Below are positions 23,479 to 31,256 of a stretch of DNA of 35,229 bases, one piece after another. The notes below the pieces were generated by a model. The model had not been told where the DNA came from, searched no databases, and saw nothing but the letters and a program-made list of their open reading frames with translations. Each line of letters opens with the position of its first letter. Positions within the stretch are counted from its first letter, which is position 1. A program made the translations under genes and the position numbers. Source of the DNA: Candidatus Nomurabacteria bacterium (lineage in GTDB: Bacteria; Patescibacteriota; Minisyncoccia; Phycocordibacterales; UBA9973); assembly GCA_943359475.1 (NCBI GenBank), contig CALRHK010000006.1:1-35229 (forward strand), written 5' to 3'.

Positions 23479-23725
23479 AGTTATTAGTTATTCTTTTTCT
23501 TCTCTATATAAACCCTATTACTAATGTTAGCACTGTGGATATGTGTATAACTTTTTATAGTAATGTTTTAAACGACTTTTCTTATAAAGTTATACTACTT
23601 ACTGTGGATTATATATACTGATTTTTCATCTTTTTGGTTACTATTTTAAATATACCCTTTTTACTAAATATTCCCCACAAGTTTTCCATTGATTTTTGTA
23701 CACATATCCACAGACTTATCCACAC
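23479..23725. other. oriC: Probable replication origin region (dnaA-dnaN intergenic, DnaA boxes)
   Basis: This AT-rich 247-bp spacer has four DnaA-box-like 9-mers. Two are on the minus strand: ATATCCACA (23534-23542) and TAATCCACA (23603-23611). Two are on the plus strand: ATATCCACA (23704-23712) and the perfect TTATCCACA (23716-23724), spaced 12 bp apart. An AT-rich stretch at about 23612-23690 between the inward-facing pairs could be the unwinding element. The gene context (dnaA, dnaN, rpmH, rnpA, yidC) is the classical origin neighbourhood. The sequence cannot prove origin activity. Confidence 0.65.
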
Positions 23726-25075
23726 TTACTTAAAGAGAACTTTAATACGTTCAAGCTCCTCTGCTAAGGTTGGATCATTTTTACAATCGTTTTTTACCTT
23801 TAAACAAGAGTGGATTACTGTCGTATGATCTTTTCCCCCAAGTTTTTGACCGATTAATGGGTACGATACATTAAATTCCTCTCGAAGTATATACATAGCA
23901 ATTTGTCGGGCGTGAACAATTTCCTTACGACGAGTTTTTTCGTATATGGTTTTATCTTCAAGGTTATAAAAATCAGCAATTGCTTTTACTACCTCTGCTA
24001 CAGAAACGTTCTTTTTAGGCCGTATATTGTTCTTTATAAGGTTTTTAACCTCTGTGAGGGATAATTCCCTATTTTTGAGTGAAGTAGCTGCAATAATCGC
24101 ATTTAAGCTCCCTTCAAGTTCTCGGATATTCCCTTGGATTGAGCCGGCAATATATTCGAGTACTTCACTTGTAATTGGAAGGTTTTGCTCCTGAATTTTT
24201 GCTTTAATTATGGCAAGACGTGATTCAAAATCGGGTTCAATTACATCAACAATCATTCCAGAAGAAAAGCGTGATTTAAGTCGATCCTCTAGATTTTGAA
24301 TATAGTTTGGGTGTTTATCTGAAGAAAAGATAATCTGCTTGTTTTGTTCATAAAGCGCATTAAAGAGGTGAAAAAGCTCCTCTTGGGTCTTTTCTTTGTT
24401 TGAGATGAATTGAATATCATCAATAATTAAGACATCATATTTTCGATATTTTTCCTTAAAACTATTAGGTTTATTACTCTGAACAGCGTTAATATAATCG
24501 ATTGCAAATTTCTCTAACGTTACGTAGTGGACTTTCTTTTCGATATATTTTTGTTTAATTGCGTTACCAATTGACTGAATAAGGTGTGTCTTACCAAGAC
24601 CTGTGGGTCCATAGATAAAAAACGGGTTATATTGTGTTCCCGGTTTTAATATAATCCCCTGCCCTGCTGCATAAGCAAGCTCATTAAAAGGCCCCACAAT
24701 GAAATTTTCAAAGGTATATCGTGGATTAAGGTTGTCCTCTTTATTTATATAGAGATCTTGGAGTGGTAACTCTCGGTGCATGAGTATTTTACTCTCAAAA
24801 CCATGTTCACCAGAGGACTTTTGATTGTGTTTTGAGATAACAAATGAGACACCACGAACATATTCAGAAAATGAAGTAAGGGTCTTAAGGATGAGTTTTT
24901 GATATTTATTTGCAAGCCAATCTTTAACAAATTCATTAGGAACACCAACGTATATTGTCCCCTGCTCCTCACGCACAATTGCGGTGTTTTTAAACCAAGT
25001 GCTAAAGTTAGCCTTCGAAACATTCGTTTCTATTTCTGCGAGACAGTTTTCCCAAAGTTGTTTTGTATCTACCAT
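23726..25075 (-). CDS. dnaA: Chromosomal replication initiator DnaA
   Basis: DnaA is an AAA+ protein that binds DnaA boxes and melts the origin. The 449-residue protein has N-terminal domain I (LWENCLAEIETNVSKANF), a short linker, and the AAA+ core with Walker A GPTGLGKTHL near 155-165 and Walker B LIIDDIQF near 215. The C-terminal helix-turn-helix signature GGKDHTTVIHSCLKV is near 412-426, and binds the boxes. The length is normal. The start is well placed: TATAAT (25084-25089) ends 8 nt before the ATG, implying a leaderless mRNA. DnaA-box-like sites at 25134-25142 and 25145-25153, upstream of the promoter, suggest autoregulation. Confidence 0.97.
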   Translation of the reverse strand: MVDTKQLWENCLAEIETNVSKANFSTWFKNTAIVREEQGTIYVGVPNEFVKDWLANKYQKLILKTLTSFSEYVRGVSFVISKHNQKSSGEHGFESKILMHRELPLQDLYINKEDNLNPRYTFENFIVGPFNELAYAAGQGIILKPGTQYNPFFIYGPTGLGKTHLIQSIGNAIKQKYIEKKVHYVTLEKFAIDYINAVQSNKPNSFKEKYRKYDVLIIDDIQFISNKEKTQEELFHLFNALYEQNKQIIFSSDKHPNYIQNLEDRLKSRFSSGMIVDVIEPDFESRLAIIKAKIQEQNLPITSEVLEYIAGSIQGNIRELEGSLNAIIAATSLKNRELSLTEVKNLIKNNIRPKKNVSVAEVVKAIADFYNLEDKTIYEKTRRKEIVHARQIAMYILREEFNVSYPLIGQKLGGKDHTTVIHSCLKVKNDCKNDPTLAEELERIKVLFK

Positions 25076-25083
25076 GTGTCTGT

Positions 25084-25089
25084 ATTATA
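25084..25089 (-). promoter_or_regulatory. dnaA -10 element
   Basis: A perfect TATAAT on the minus strand, with TTATTG 16 bp upstream as a weak -35. It ends 8 nt before the dnaA ATG. Confidence 0.65.
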
Positions 25090-25133
25090 CGTTGTGCGTT
25101 AAAGCCAATAAGGTACACACTCCTGAATAAACC

Positions 25134-25153
25134 TGTTGATAAGTTGTGGATAC
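25134..25153. promoter_or_regulatory. Paired DnaA-box-like sites between dnaA and rpmH
   Basis: TGTTGATAA (25134-25142, one mismatch to consensus on the other strand) and TGTGGATAC (25145-25153), both in the same orientation and 2 bp apart. They lie in the divergent dnaA-rpmH region and could serve initiation control or a second DnaA-binding cluster. Confidence 0.45.
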
Positions 25154-25212
25154 ATGCAAGTGATGACCTATTATAGACTGTTCCCCTCTATTGCCACAAC
25201 CCGAAATGTATA

Positions 25213-25241
25213 TTGATTTATAAAAACAAATAGTGTATAGT
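25213..25241 (+). promoter_or_regulatory. rpmH-rnpA promoter
   Basis: TTGATT (25213-25218), a 17-bp spacer and TATAGT (25236-25241). The -10 ends 6 nt before the rpmH ATG, predicting a leaderless transcript. Confidence 0.75.
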
Positions 25242-25247
25242 CTTCGC

Positions 25248-25382
25248 ATGTCGTTTACCTATAATCCAAAAAAGAAAAAGCGAAAAACAACCCACGGTTT
25301 TTTGGTTCGTTCACGTACTAAGAGCGGTCAAAATGTCTTGCGTCGTCGTCGCACTAAAGGCCGAAAGAAACTTTCTGTCTAA
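25248..25382 (+). CDS. rpmH: 50S ribosomal protein L34 (bL34)
   Basis: This 44-residue, strongly basic protein begins [19 protein letters not shown] and contains the family core [21 protein letters not shown]34 sits deep in the large subunit. The core sequence, length (44-46 typical) and position before rnpA are all canonical. The N-terminus has the typical 'T(Y/F)xPxxxKRxxxHGF' layout. It is co-transcribed with rnpA, whose ATG lies 2 nt after the TAA. Confidence 0.95.
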   Translation: MSFTYNPKKKKRKTTHGFLVRSRTKSGQNVLRRRRTKGRKKLSV

Positions 25383-25384
25383 AT

Positions 25385-25714
25385 ATGCTCAAAAAGAGCC
25401 AAAGAATTACTAGAAATGAGTATAAGAAAGCCTTGGATAATACTAAGGCTTTTTATACATCATTTTTTACCCTTTCTCATAAAAAAGCCTTAGAAAATAA
25501 TGATAAAATATCAATCGTAGTCAGTAAAAGTGTTGCAAAATCGGCAGTTCAAAGAAATAAACTGAGGCGCAAAATGGCAACACTCATACAAAAAAAGATA
25601 AAAAACATTGAAAATAAAGGGGTTTTTATCTTTTTTATGAAAAAAGGATCAAATACTGCGTCAATTAACGAGCTAGAAAATAGCATAAATGAAGTAATGA
25701 AAAAGCTAAAATAG
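25385..25714 (+). CDS. rnpA: Ribonuclease P protein component
   Basis: RnpA is the small basic protein subunit that helps RNase P RNA trim tRNA 5' ends. The 109-residue protein shows the family pattern: MLKKSQRITRNEYKKAL at the start, a central ISIVVSKSVAKSAVQRNKLRRKM (quoted from two halves: ISIVVSKSVAKSA and VQRNKLRRKM) carrying the RNxxRR signature, and a C-terminal helix. The length is near normal. It lies between rpmH and yidD in the conserved origin cluster. The RNase P RNA itself is not in this window. Confidence 0.93.
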   Translation: MLKKSQRITRNEYKKALDNTKAFYTSFFTLSHKKALENNDKISIVVSKSVAKSAVQRNKLRRKMATLIQKKIKNIENKGVFIFFMKKGSNTASINELENSINEVMKKLK

Positions 25715-25734
25715 CCTTATTTTATAAAGCCTTT

Positions 25735-25974
25735 ATGAAAAAAGTTGCCCAAAAATTAATCCGTATTTATCAAAAACTTTTTTCAGCGGACGACAGTCTT
25801 TACCATAGAATTGGTTTCAGGAAGCGTTCAACATGTACCTTTTTCCCATCATGTTCCGAGTATAGCTATCAAGCATTTGAAAAGTACCCATTTTTTAAAG
25901 CAATACAGCTAAGTATAAAAAGAGTTCTTCGTTGTCATCCGTGGCAAAAAGAGCATTTTGACCCATTGCCATAA
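25735..25974 (+). CDS. yidD: Membrane protein insertion efficiency factor YidD
   Basis: This 79-residue protein has the YidD signature: CTFFPSCSEYSYQAFEKYPF, then a helix, then RVLRCHPW and a C-terminal HFDPLP matching the family 'GGxDPVP' ending with some drift. An N-terminal amphipathic stretch (VAQKLIRIYQKLF) likely lies on the inner membrane. YidD assists YidC-dependent insertion. It lies between rnpA and yidC, the usual place. The GG of the common motif is replaced (KEHFDP). Confidence 0.92.
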   Translation: MKKVAQKLIRIYQKLFSADDSLYHRIGFRKRSTCTFFPSCSEYSYQAFEKYPFFKAIQLSIKRVLRCHPWQKEHFDPLP

Positions 25975-25982
25975 TAAATAAA

Positions 25983-26011
25983 TTGCGTTTAGGCGACCAC
26001 AAGGATAGAAT
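25983..26011 (+). promoter_or_regulatory. yidC-jag promoter
   Basis: TTGCGT (25983-25988), a 17-bp spacer and TAGAAT (26006-26011), ending 6 nt before the yidC ATG. It gives the yidC-jag pair an internal promoter inside the larger cluster. Confidence 0.6.
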
Positions 26012-26017
26012 GGGTGA

Positions 26018-26752
26018 ATGATAAAGACTTTATGGAACGCTGTGTTATATAAGCCGCTCTACAATGCGCTTATTTTTTTAGTGGCCATTATTCCTGGTGG
26101 AGACATTGGTATTGCACTCATAATCCTCACTATCGTAGTGAAACTTATCCTCTTCCCTCTCACTCAAAAATCAATCAAGAGTCAGGTTGCAATGAAACAA
26201 ATTGAGCCTGAGCTCGCAAAGATTAAAGCCGAAAACCTTTCACGAGAAGAACAAGCACGTCGAACGATGGAGCTTTATAAAACAAAAAAAGTAAACCCTT
26301 TTTCAGGGTGTTTGGTACTTCTTATACAATTTCCAATTATTATTGCGCTCTACCAAGTATTCTTTAAAGGTCTCGCAGTGATTGCACCAGAGAATCTCTA
26401 CTCGTTTGTACACCTCCCGACAACACTTAATACTATGTTTCTTGGTTTAATTGATATGCACGCAAAGAGTATTGTGCTTGCTGTTCTTGCTGGTATCACA
26501 CAATTTATTCAAATGAAGATCGTAATGCCACAAAAACCAACATTACCAAAACCAACCGAAAATAAAACCTTTTCCGAACAGATGTCGCAAAGTATGCAGT
26601 TTCAAATGCGCTATATTCTCCCAGTGTTTATTACTTTTGTGGCATACAGTATTTCTTCAGCAGTTGCACTCTACTGGGTAACGAGTAATATAGTGACCAT
26701 AATTCAGGAACTTTTTGTACGACGCAAAATTGCACGAGCACAAAACGCATAA
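26018..26752 (+). CDS. yidC: YidC/Oxa1 family membrane protein insertase
   Basis: YidC inserts and folds inner-membrane proteins, alone or with SecYEG. The 244-residue protein is the short form, lacking the large periplasmic domain of E. coli YidC. It has the conserved core of five helices. These include IGIALIILTIVVKLILFPLT with the catalytic-groove Arg/Lys environment, the cytoplasmic coiled helix (about 55-85, IEPELAKIKAENLSREEQAR), and NPFSGCLVLLIQFPIIIALYQ (quoted as NPFSGCLVLLIQFPI). The jag gene starts 1 nt after the stop. Confidence 0.95.
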   Translation: MIKTLWNAVLYKPLYNALIFLVAIIPGGDIGIALIILTIVVKLILFPLTQKSIKSQVAMKQIEPELAKIKAENLSREEQARRTMELYKTKKVNPFSGCLVLLIQFPIIIALYQVFFKGLAVIAPENLYSFVHLPTTLNTMFLGLIDMHAKSIVLAVLAGITQFIQMKIVMPQKPTLPKPTENKTFSEQMSQSMQFQMRYILPVFITFVAYSISSAVALYWVTSNIVTIIQELFVRRKIARAQNA

Positions 26753-26753
26753 T

Positions 26754-27221
26754 ATGAATGAAGAAATTAAAAAAATAATTGAAGAATTACTTTCTCGTAC
26801 CGCACTCACGTACGACGCTATTGATATGGTGGTCGCTGATGATGGTACAACATGGTGTATGGTAAAAAGCCAAGACTCAAAGCTCTTTATTGGTAAAAAT
26901 GGTGAAACACTCGAATCACTTAACCACCTCATTCGTAAGCTTATTGAACAGCGATTTCGAGACACACCACTTCCCTACCAAGTAGTACTTGATGTGAATG
27001 AATATCAAAAGAAAAAAGTGGACAATATTAAAGCAATCGCACATATGATGGCTGAGCGCGCACGCTTCTTTAAGGCAAGTGTTTCAGTTGATCCAATGAA
27101 TGCGTTTGAGAGAAAGATTATTCACACCTTTCTTGAAAACGCGAAGAACGTAAAAACAGAATCTGCTGGTTTGGGCCACGAACGTCACGTTGTCATTAAA
27201 TATGTAGACGATACTATATAA
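26754..27221 (+). CDS. jag: KH/R3H-domain RNA-binding protein (Jag/SpoIIIJ-associated, KhpB-like)
   Basis: This is a 155-residue RNA-binding protein. The KH-like domain contains LFIGKNGETLESLNHLIRKL. The C-terminal R3H domain contains MNAFERKIIHTFLE and GLGHERHVVIKY. The usual N-terminal Jag_N domain is largely missing, so this is a compact form. I chose the ATG at 26754, right after the yidC stop; an in-frame start at 26715 lies inside yidC and is rejected. Jag/KhpB proteins bind many small RNAs and mRNAs, so it is a possible partner for the RNA candidates in this window. A bidirectional terminator follows. Confidence 0.92.
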   Translation: MNEEIKKIIEELLSRTALTYDAIDMVVADDGTTWCMVKSQDSKLFIGKNGETLESLNHLIRKLIEQRFRDTPLPYQVVLDVNEYQKKKVDNIKAIAHMMAERARFFKASVSVDPMNAFERKIIHTFLENAKNVKTESAGLGHERHVVIKYVDDTI

Positions 27222-27248
27222 AAAATGCCCCATTATGGGGCATTTTTT
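27220..27248. terminator. Bidirectional terminator between jag and the T4SS-like operon
   Basis: AAAAAATGCCCC and GGGGCATTTTTT form a stem of about 12-13 bp with a 3-5 nt loop. It overlaps the stop codons of both convergent genes. Confidence 0.9.
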
Positions 27249-28548
27249 ATTGTGCTGTAGAAAGTGAGAGTTGCCAGAGATTTTCTTTTGTTTTATCAAT
27301 GAAGTAAAGATGTGATTCGTCTGGGTCGAGTGCAAGATTTATAGCATCGAGACTCAATTTTTTATCTTTAAAAGGACTTTCAATAAAAACGGCAACTCCA
27401 GTTTTCGCATCAATTTTCCAGAAGGTATCCGTAAACGAAACTCTTCCTTGATACCAAATATCTGGATAGATTCCAGTAGGAATAGTATCTGGGACTGCGC
27501 AGATGACCCAAAGACTCGTTTTAGACCAGGTACATTTTTCTGGTAGGGTGTTTTTTGTAAGTGGAATTTTACTACCAGAAAGTACATCAAAGATATTCGA
27601 TTCAAATCCACCAGTAATTGATGTGCTATAGAGACTATATTTAACGCTCGGGCTTGTGTTCGTGGTGAGTCCAGAAATATTACCCATAAGACGCGAGAAG
27701 CTTTTTTTATTTGTATCGAGGAGGTATGCAAAACCTGGGGCAAGGCCGGAAGCTTTTGTAGTAAGTACTACAGTAGTAGCACTCACCCACTGTGGTAACC
27801 ACTCTGTAAATGCTGAATCAAACACTTTTGTCTTCTTCGTTCCATCTAACTCACTTACATTTCCCATAACACCAGAATCAAATGGAATAAGCGTAAAGAT
27901 CTTTTTTAAATCAGGACTTAGGGTAATTGCGAGTGTGTCGTCGGTCAAAAAAGTACCCTTCATTTCTGGAAACGACCCGTCTGCTTCTGGTGTTGGAAGT
28001 ATCCCCGAAAAGGTTTTTATTGTATGTCCATTTGTATCGAGATAACGATAGAGTGCTGTGCTTCCAGCCACAAGTGCTTCTTGTGCGCCGGGGAGTGTAG
28101 TATTGGCTACCTGCGCCTCACTCCCTCCGGGGAGTTCCCTCTCGAAAATGTGACCAGTCGCTTTTTCAATATAACGAATGAGTGAAATTTTAACGATACT
28201 TTTTTTAATACCAGTGCTTGTTGCTACAAGTGAAGCTGATTCTGTTACTGTTTTTTCTCCGGAAGTAAAACCGAAACCAGCAATAGGTGTTGTAGAAAGC
28301 TGTACGAGGGGGTCTACTTTTTCTACTACTGGTGGCAATGGTTCGCTCGTATCTGGTGTTGTACTGTCAGGCGGGGTGGTTGTATCGGTCGCCACAGGCT
28401 CTCCCCCTAAAGGAAAGAAGTCACGAAAGGCAACACCAATTGATTTGAGTGGTTCAGGTTGTGAAGCAATCGGCGTATTTGAGTAATACGCGTAGACGCC
28501 ACATACGAGAAGCACAATGATTGTTGAAATAATAAGTAGTTTTTTCAT
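27247..28548 (-). CDS. Membrane-anchored beta-propeller-like protein, unknown function
   Basis: This 433-residue protein has one N-terminal membrane helix (about 4-21). A Thr/Pro/Ser-rich linker follows (about 50-80), then a long beta-rich exported domain with several repeating blade-like segments (LSPDLKKIFTLIP, LDPDESHLYFIDKT and others), resembling TolB/WD40-like propellers. The family is unrecognised. It is the last gene of the minus-strand operon and starts 1 nt after the pilin-fusion gene stop (ATG at 28548, TAA at 28550-28552), so it probably acts with that machine, for example as a surface or channel-associated component. That role is inferred from context only. Confidence 0.7.
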   Translation of the reverse strand: MKKLLIISTIIVLLVCGVYAYYSNTPIASQPEPLKSIGVAFRDFFPLGGEPVATDTTTPPDSTTPDTSEPLPPVVEKVDPLVQLSTTPIAGFGFTSGEKTVTESASLVATSTGIKKSIVKISLIRYIEKATGHIFERELPGGSEAQVANTTLPGAQEALVAGSTALYRYLDTNGHTIKTFSGILPTPEADGSFPEMKGTFLTDDTLAITLSPDLKKIFTLIPFDSGVMGNVSELDGTKKTKVFDSAFTEWLPQWVSATTVVLTTKASGLAPGFAYLLDTNKKSFSRLMGNISGLTTNTSPSVKYSLYSTSITGGFESNIFDVLSGSKIPLTKNTLPEKCTWSKTSLWVICAVPDTIPTGIYPDIWYQGRVSFTDTFWKIDAKTGVAVFIESPFKDKKLSLDAINLALDPDESHLYFIDKTKENLWQLSLSTAQ

Positions 28549-28549
28549 A

Positions 28550-30211
28550 TTAATACAGTTCTACATGCCAGTGCTGTGCGGTTGTGTTTGATGTTTGTCC
28601 CGCACTCTCAGCTAAAAATTTACCCACCCCACTTATAATTGTTGTATGGCCTGCAGGAAAAGTGGTGGTTCCAGTGATGTATTTTGTTAGTTCGTTTGAA
28701 ACATGGAAATCAAATATAGTTGCGTCATGTCGGTGTGTTTTATGGAGCCAACATTCTGAACCACCTGTAATTTCAATTGGGCAACTTCCCCCATTTGCTT
28801 GGGCGCAGGCACTTTTTAAGGCATTAAGCTTTTGTGCTACTTGATTTGCGTTGAAATAATACATACTTGTACAGCCAGTATCGCCGACTTTTGAGCAATT
28901 TGCAGCATTGACCGATATTCCAGTAATTGCGGTTCGGAGCGCTTGATCTGCGGTATGAATTGCAGAGTCAGCATCCCAGTCTTGATTTTCGAGGATGCGT
29001 GCACCATTGAGCGTAACACCATTGCAGCGGTCAGTACCTACTCCTGGGATATAGACTGCTTCTGGTGGTCCATCGACTTCAACATGAACACTCGTAAGGC
29101 CGATTTGCAAGTTTACAAGGTTGGGGTTAATAGTATTAAGAATCGCAAAGGCACCAAGGAGAAGGAGTAGCCCAAGAATTGCACCCTCAATTCTTTTTTG
29201 GGAGTCACCTTTCAGTGCGACGGACTCACTCGACATGTGCTGGATACCACCAACAACAATCATTACCACCGCGAGTACTGCACCAAGCCCAATGATGAGC
29301 TTAATCATTCCATTGACGTAATTATTGAAAGTCAGTGAGTTATCAATTTTATTCCCAATGATTGGTAGGGGCGCCAAAAGACAATATTCGCCTGTACCCT
29401 CAGTACAGTTCGTTCCTGTGCCAGTGTCTGACCCTGTGCCAGTTCCTGTACCGGTTCCTGTACCTGTCGAGCCACCAATACTAATACCACCAGTACCACC
29501 TGTTGTTGCTGCGGTTGCGATCAATCCTTGTGCTAATACTTGTGTGACATCGGCAGCATTTACCGCAGTGAGGTTATAGGTAGTATTCGGGAGAAGTCCA
29601 GTTATTGTGTAATTAAAAGTACCATCGGTGTGTGGGGTAATTAACGAGGATGATGTTGATGCTCCTGCTCCATCAGCTTGCCAACGCAATTTTATATTTG
29701 GTAGTGGTGAACCAAAGACCGTTCCAGAAATTTGAGCGCTTGTGTCAGTAATACCAGAAGTCCCACTGTCAAAAATAACTTGTAATCCACCTGTCCCACC
29801 ACCAGTAGTACTCCCTGTTGTAAAGGTGTAAAGACTACTAAGATATGAAACCCCAGTAACACTATTGCGAATATCAATATAGTAGGTTGTATTTGAAGTA
29901 AGTGCCTGAAGGTTAAGAGTGAAACTCCCATTACTTGCGATTGTTTGAATGTTCCCCTGGGAATTTGGTCCGTAAAACGTATTTGAAATAGTATCAAGAC
30001 TGCTTTGGCTTGTACCGTAAAATGCAATAAAACCACTATTTGCAGTATTTGCAGACTGAAGTACTGCTGTTGTTGCAGTACCGTGTACGAGTGCTGTGGT
30101 TGGCGTAACCTCAACATTATTAATAGTGATTTCGCCGCCAGCAAGTGCTGTGGTAGTAACCCCTACAAATAAGAGAATACTAAAAAGAATTTTTAAAAAA
30201 GTTCGTGACAT
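28550..30211 (-). CDS. FN3-like / T4SS pilin / possible M15-like peptidase fusion protein
   Basis: This is a 553-residue exported protein. It has a signal peptide (about 1-24), two FN3-like domains (about 26-133 and 142-237, each with a NTTYYIDI/NTTYNLTA strand), and a Thr-Gly repeat linker (about 245-270). A T4SS-pilin (VirB2/TrbC-like) module with two membrane helices (about 303-323 and 342-360) ends in the diagnostic ILNTINPNLV. The C-terminal domain (about 395-553) has HKTHRHDATIFDFHV and the ending QHWHVELY. His/Asp/His triads of this kind occur in M15 (VanY-like) zinc peptidases, so it could cut cell wall like VirB1; this last point is tentative because the first motif spacing is not canonical. 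It lies 8 nt after the upstream gene. Confidence 0.72.
   Translation of the reverse strand: MSRTFLKILFSILLFVGVTTTALAGGEITINNVEVTPTTALVHGTATTAVLQSANTANSGFIAFYGTSQSSLDTISNTFYGPNSQGNIQTIASNGSFTLNLQALTSNTTYYIDIRNSVTGVSYLSSLYTFTTGSTTGGGTGGLQVIFDSGTSGITDTSAQISGTVFGSPLPNIKLRWQADGAGASTSSSLITPHTDGTFNYTITGLLPNTTYNLTAVNAADVTQVLAQGLIATAATTGGTGGISIGGSTGTGTGTGTGTGSDTGTGTNCTEGTGEYCLLAPLPIIGNKIDNSLTFNNYVNGMIKLIIGLGAVLAVVMIVVGGIQHMSSESVALKGDSQKRIEGAILGLLLLLGAFAILNTINPNLVNLQIGLTSVHVEVDGPPEAVYIPGVGTDRCNGVTLNGARILENQDWDADSAIHTADQALRTAITGISVNAANCSKVGDTGCTSMYYFNANQVAQKLNALKSACAQANGGSCPIEITGGSECWLHKTHRHDATIFDFHVSNELTKYITGTTTFPAGHTTIISGVGKFLAESAGQTSNTTAQHWHVELY
29411..29475. repeat. Low-complexity (Thr-Gly)n coding repeat
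   Basis: Imperfect 6-bp units (CCTGTA/CCAGTG-type on the plus strand) encode the Thr-Gly linker between the FN3-like and pilin parts of the fusion protein. Replication slippage could vary its length between strains. Confidence 0.85.
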
Positions 30212-30219
30212 AGGTAGTA

Positions 30220-31206
30220 TTATTTGGCACCTAGATTAATCATAAGCGAAGTGTTGTTGAGCTGAAATAGTTTCGGGATACTCTCAATTGCTACATCAAT
30301 TTTTGCTACGCCGTTTGTATTATCACCCTTGCGTACAACAAGCTCACTCTGCTTACCAGTCATTCGAATAACAGTATTATTGAGTTTCCATGTGTACTTT
30401 AATTGTGAAGATTCTTTATTGTCGGGCGAAAAATAGTATGGTTCAGCCAGGAGTGTTGTTTCTGTATCGGTTAGTAGAAAAGTTCCTTCAAGTGCATGGT
30501 TATATTTTGGGCCCTCGAGTGGTTTTGTTCTATAGAAAAGAATTTGAGTCGCAACCGGAATAATGGTGACTTCCTTGTTTGCAGCGTAAGTTCCATCGGG
30601 AGCACTTATCACAACGCCAATTTTCTCGTTCTTGTTGAGATAACTTGCCCGAAAAGAATATGCATTTTTCCCAAAGCCGGATTCAGCTTGGGCAACTTGA
30701 TAATTTTTCTTCCAGTTGTATACAAGCGAAGCATTTTGGTTTTTTATATTTGGGATTGCAACTACTTTGATAAGTGCTTCTGATGCTGGTAGTGCGCGTC
30801 CTTTATAAAAGGGTGGAGTATAAGAATCTACTGCCTGCCAAAGTAAATCTGCTTCAGCCGGCTGTATTACAATGGTTTTCTCAACCTTTTCCCCTGTTGG
30901 AAGAATGATACTAATGACTATTTTAGTGGTTATGCCAACCTTGCCGGCGGTGAGTGAATATTTTTTTGCGCCAAAGCTTGAGAGTTTTACGGTGCCGTTG
31001 ACTGTCCAAGTAATTTTTGCCCCATCAAGATTTGCTGTAAAGCTTGAAAGTGAGATAGTTGTGTTTTCGCCTGGTGCTGGTAGTGCGGGTATGACATCAA
31101 CTGAAATTTCATCACCAGCTTCTTGTGCGTGTACTAGGGGTGCAACGAAAAAGAGTCCGAATACAATCAGACTAGTGGTAAGTATGCGAAAAAGAAACGA
31201 GTGCAT
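30220..31206 (-). CDS. Secreted Ig-like protein of the T4SS-like operon, unknown function
   Basis: This 328-residue protein has a clear signal peptide (MHSFLFRILTTSLIVFGLFF, cleavage near VHAQE). About three beta-rich Ig-like domains follow, with repeated patterns of the ITWTVNG / LVYNWKKN / LKYTWKLN type, probably a tandem repeat of one domain. No catalytic motifs are visible. It lies 50 bp after the VirB4-like gene and 8 nt before the pilin-fusion gene. I recall that an exported protein in this position is common in CPR clusters of this kind, but no function is known to me. TATACT (31214-31219) ends 7 nt before the ATG, so an internal leaderless promoter is likely. Confidence 0.7.
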   Translation of the reverse strand: MHSFLFRILTTSLIVFGLFFVAPLVHAQEAGDEISVDVIPALPAPGENTTISLSSFTANLDGAKITWTVNGTVKLSSFGAKKYSLTAGKVGITTKIVISIILPTGEKVEKTIVIQPAEADLLWQAVDSYTPPFYKGRALPASEALIKVVAIPNIKNQNASLVYNWKKNYQVAQAESGFGKNAYSFRASYLNKNEKIGVVISAPDGTYAANKEVTIIPVATQILFYRTKPLEGPKYNHALEGTFLLTDTETTLLAEPYYFSPDNKESSQLKYTWKLNNTVIRMTGKQSELVVRKGDNTNGVAKIDVAIESIPKLFQLNNTSLMINLGAK

Positions 31207-31256
31207 TACACATAGTATACCTTTCTTTTTTATAAAAAGGGTGTGTAAAGTGGAAA

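Noticed and set aside
26715-26753. Longer N-terminus for Jag
   Set aside because: It overlaps the end of yidC. The ATG at 26754 directly follows the yidC stop and gives a normal start.
29325-29579. Val/Pro-rich plus-strand reading frame
   Set aside because: It is the antisense shadow of the Thr-Gly linker and FN3-like coding sequence on the minus strand.
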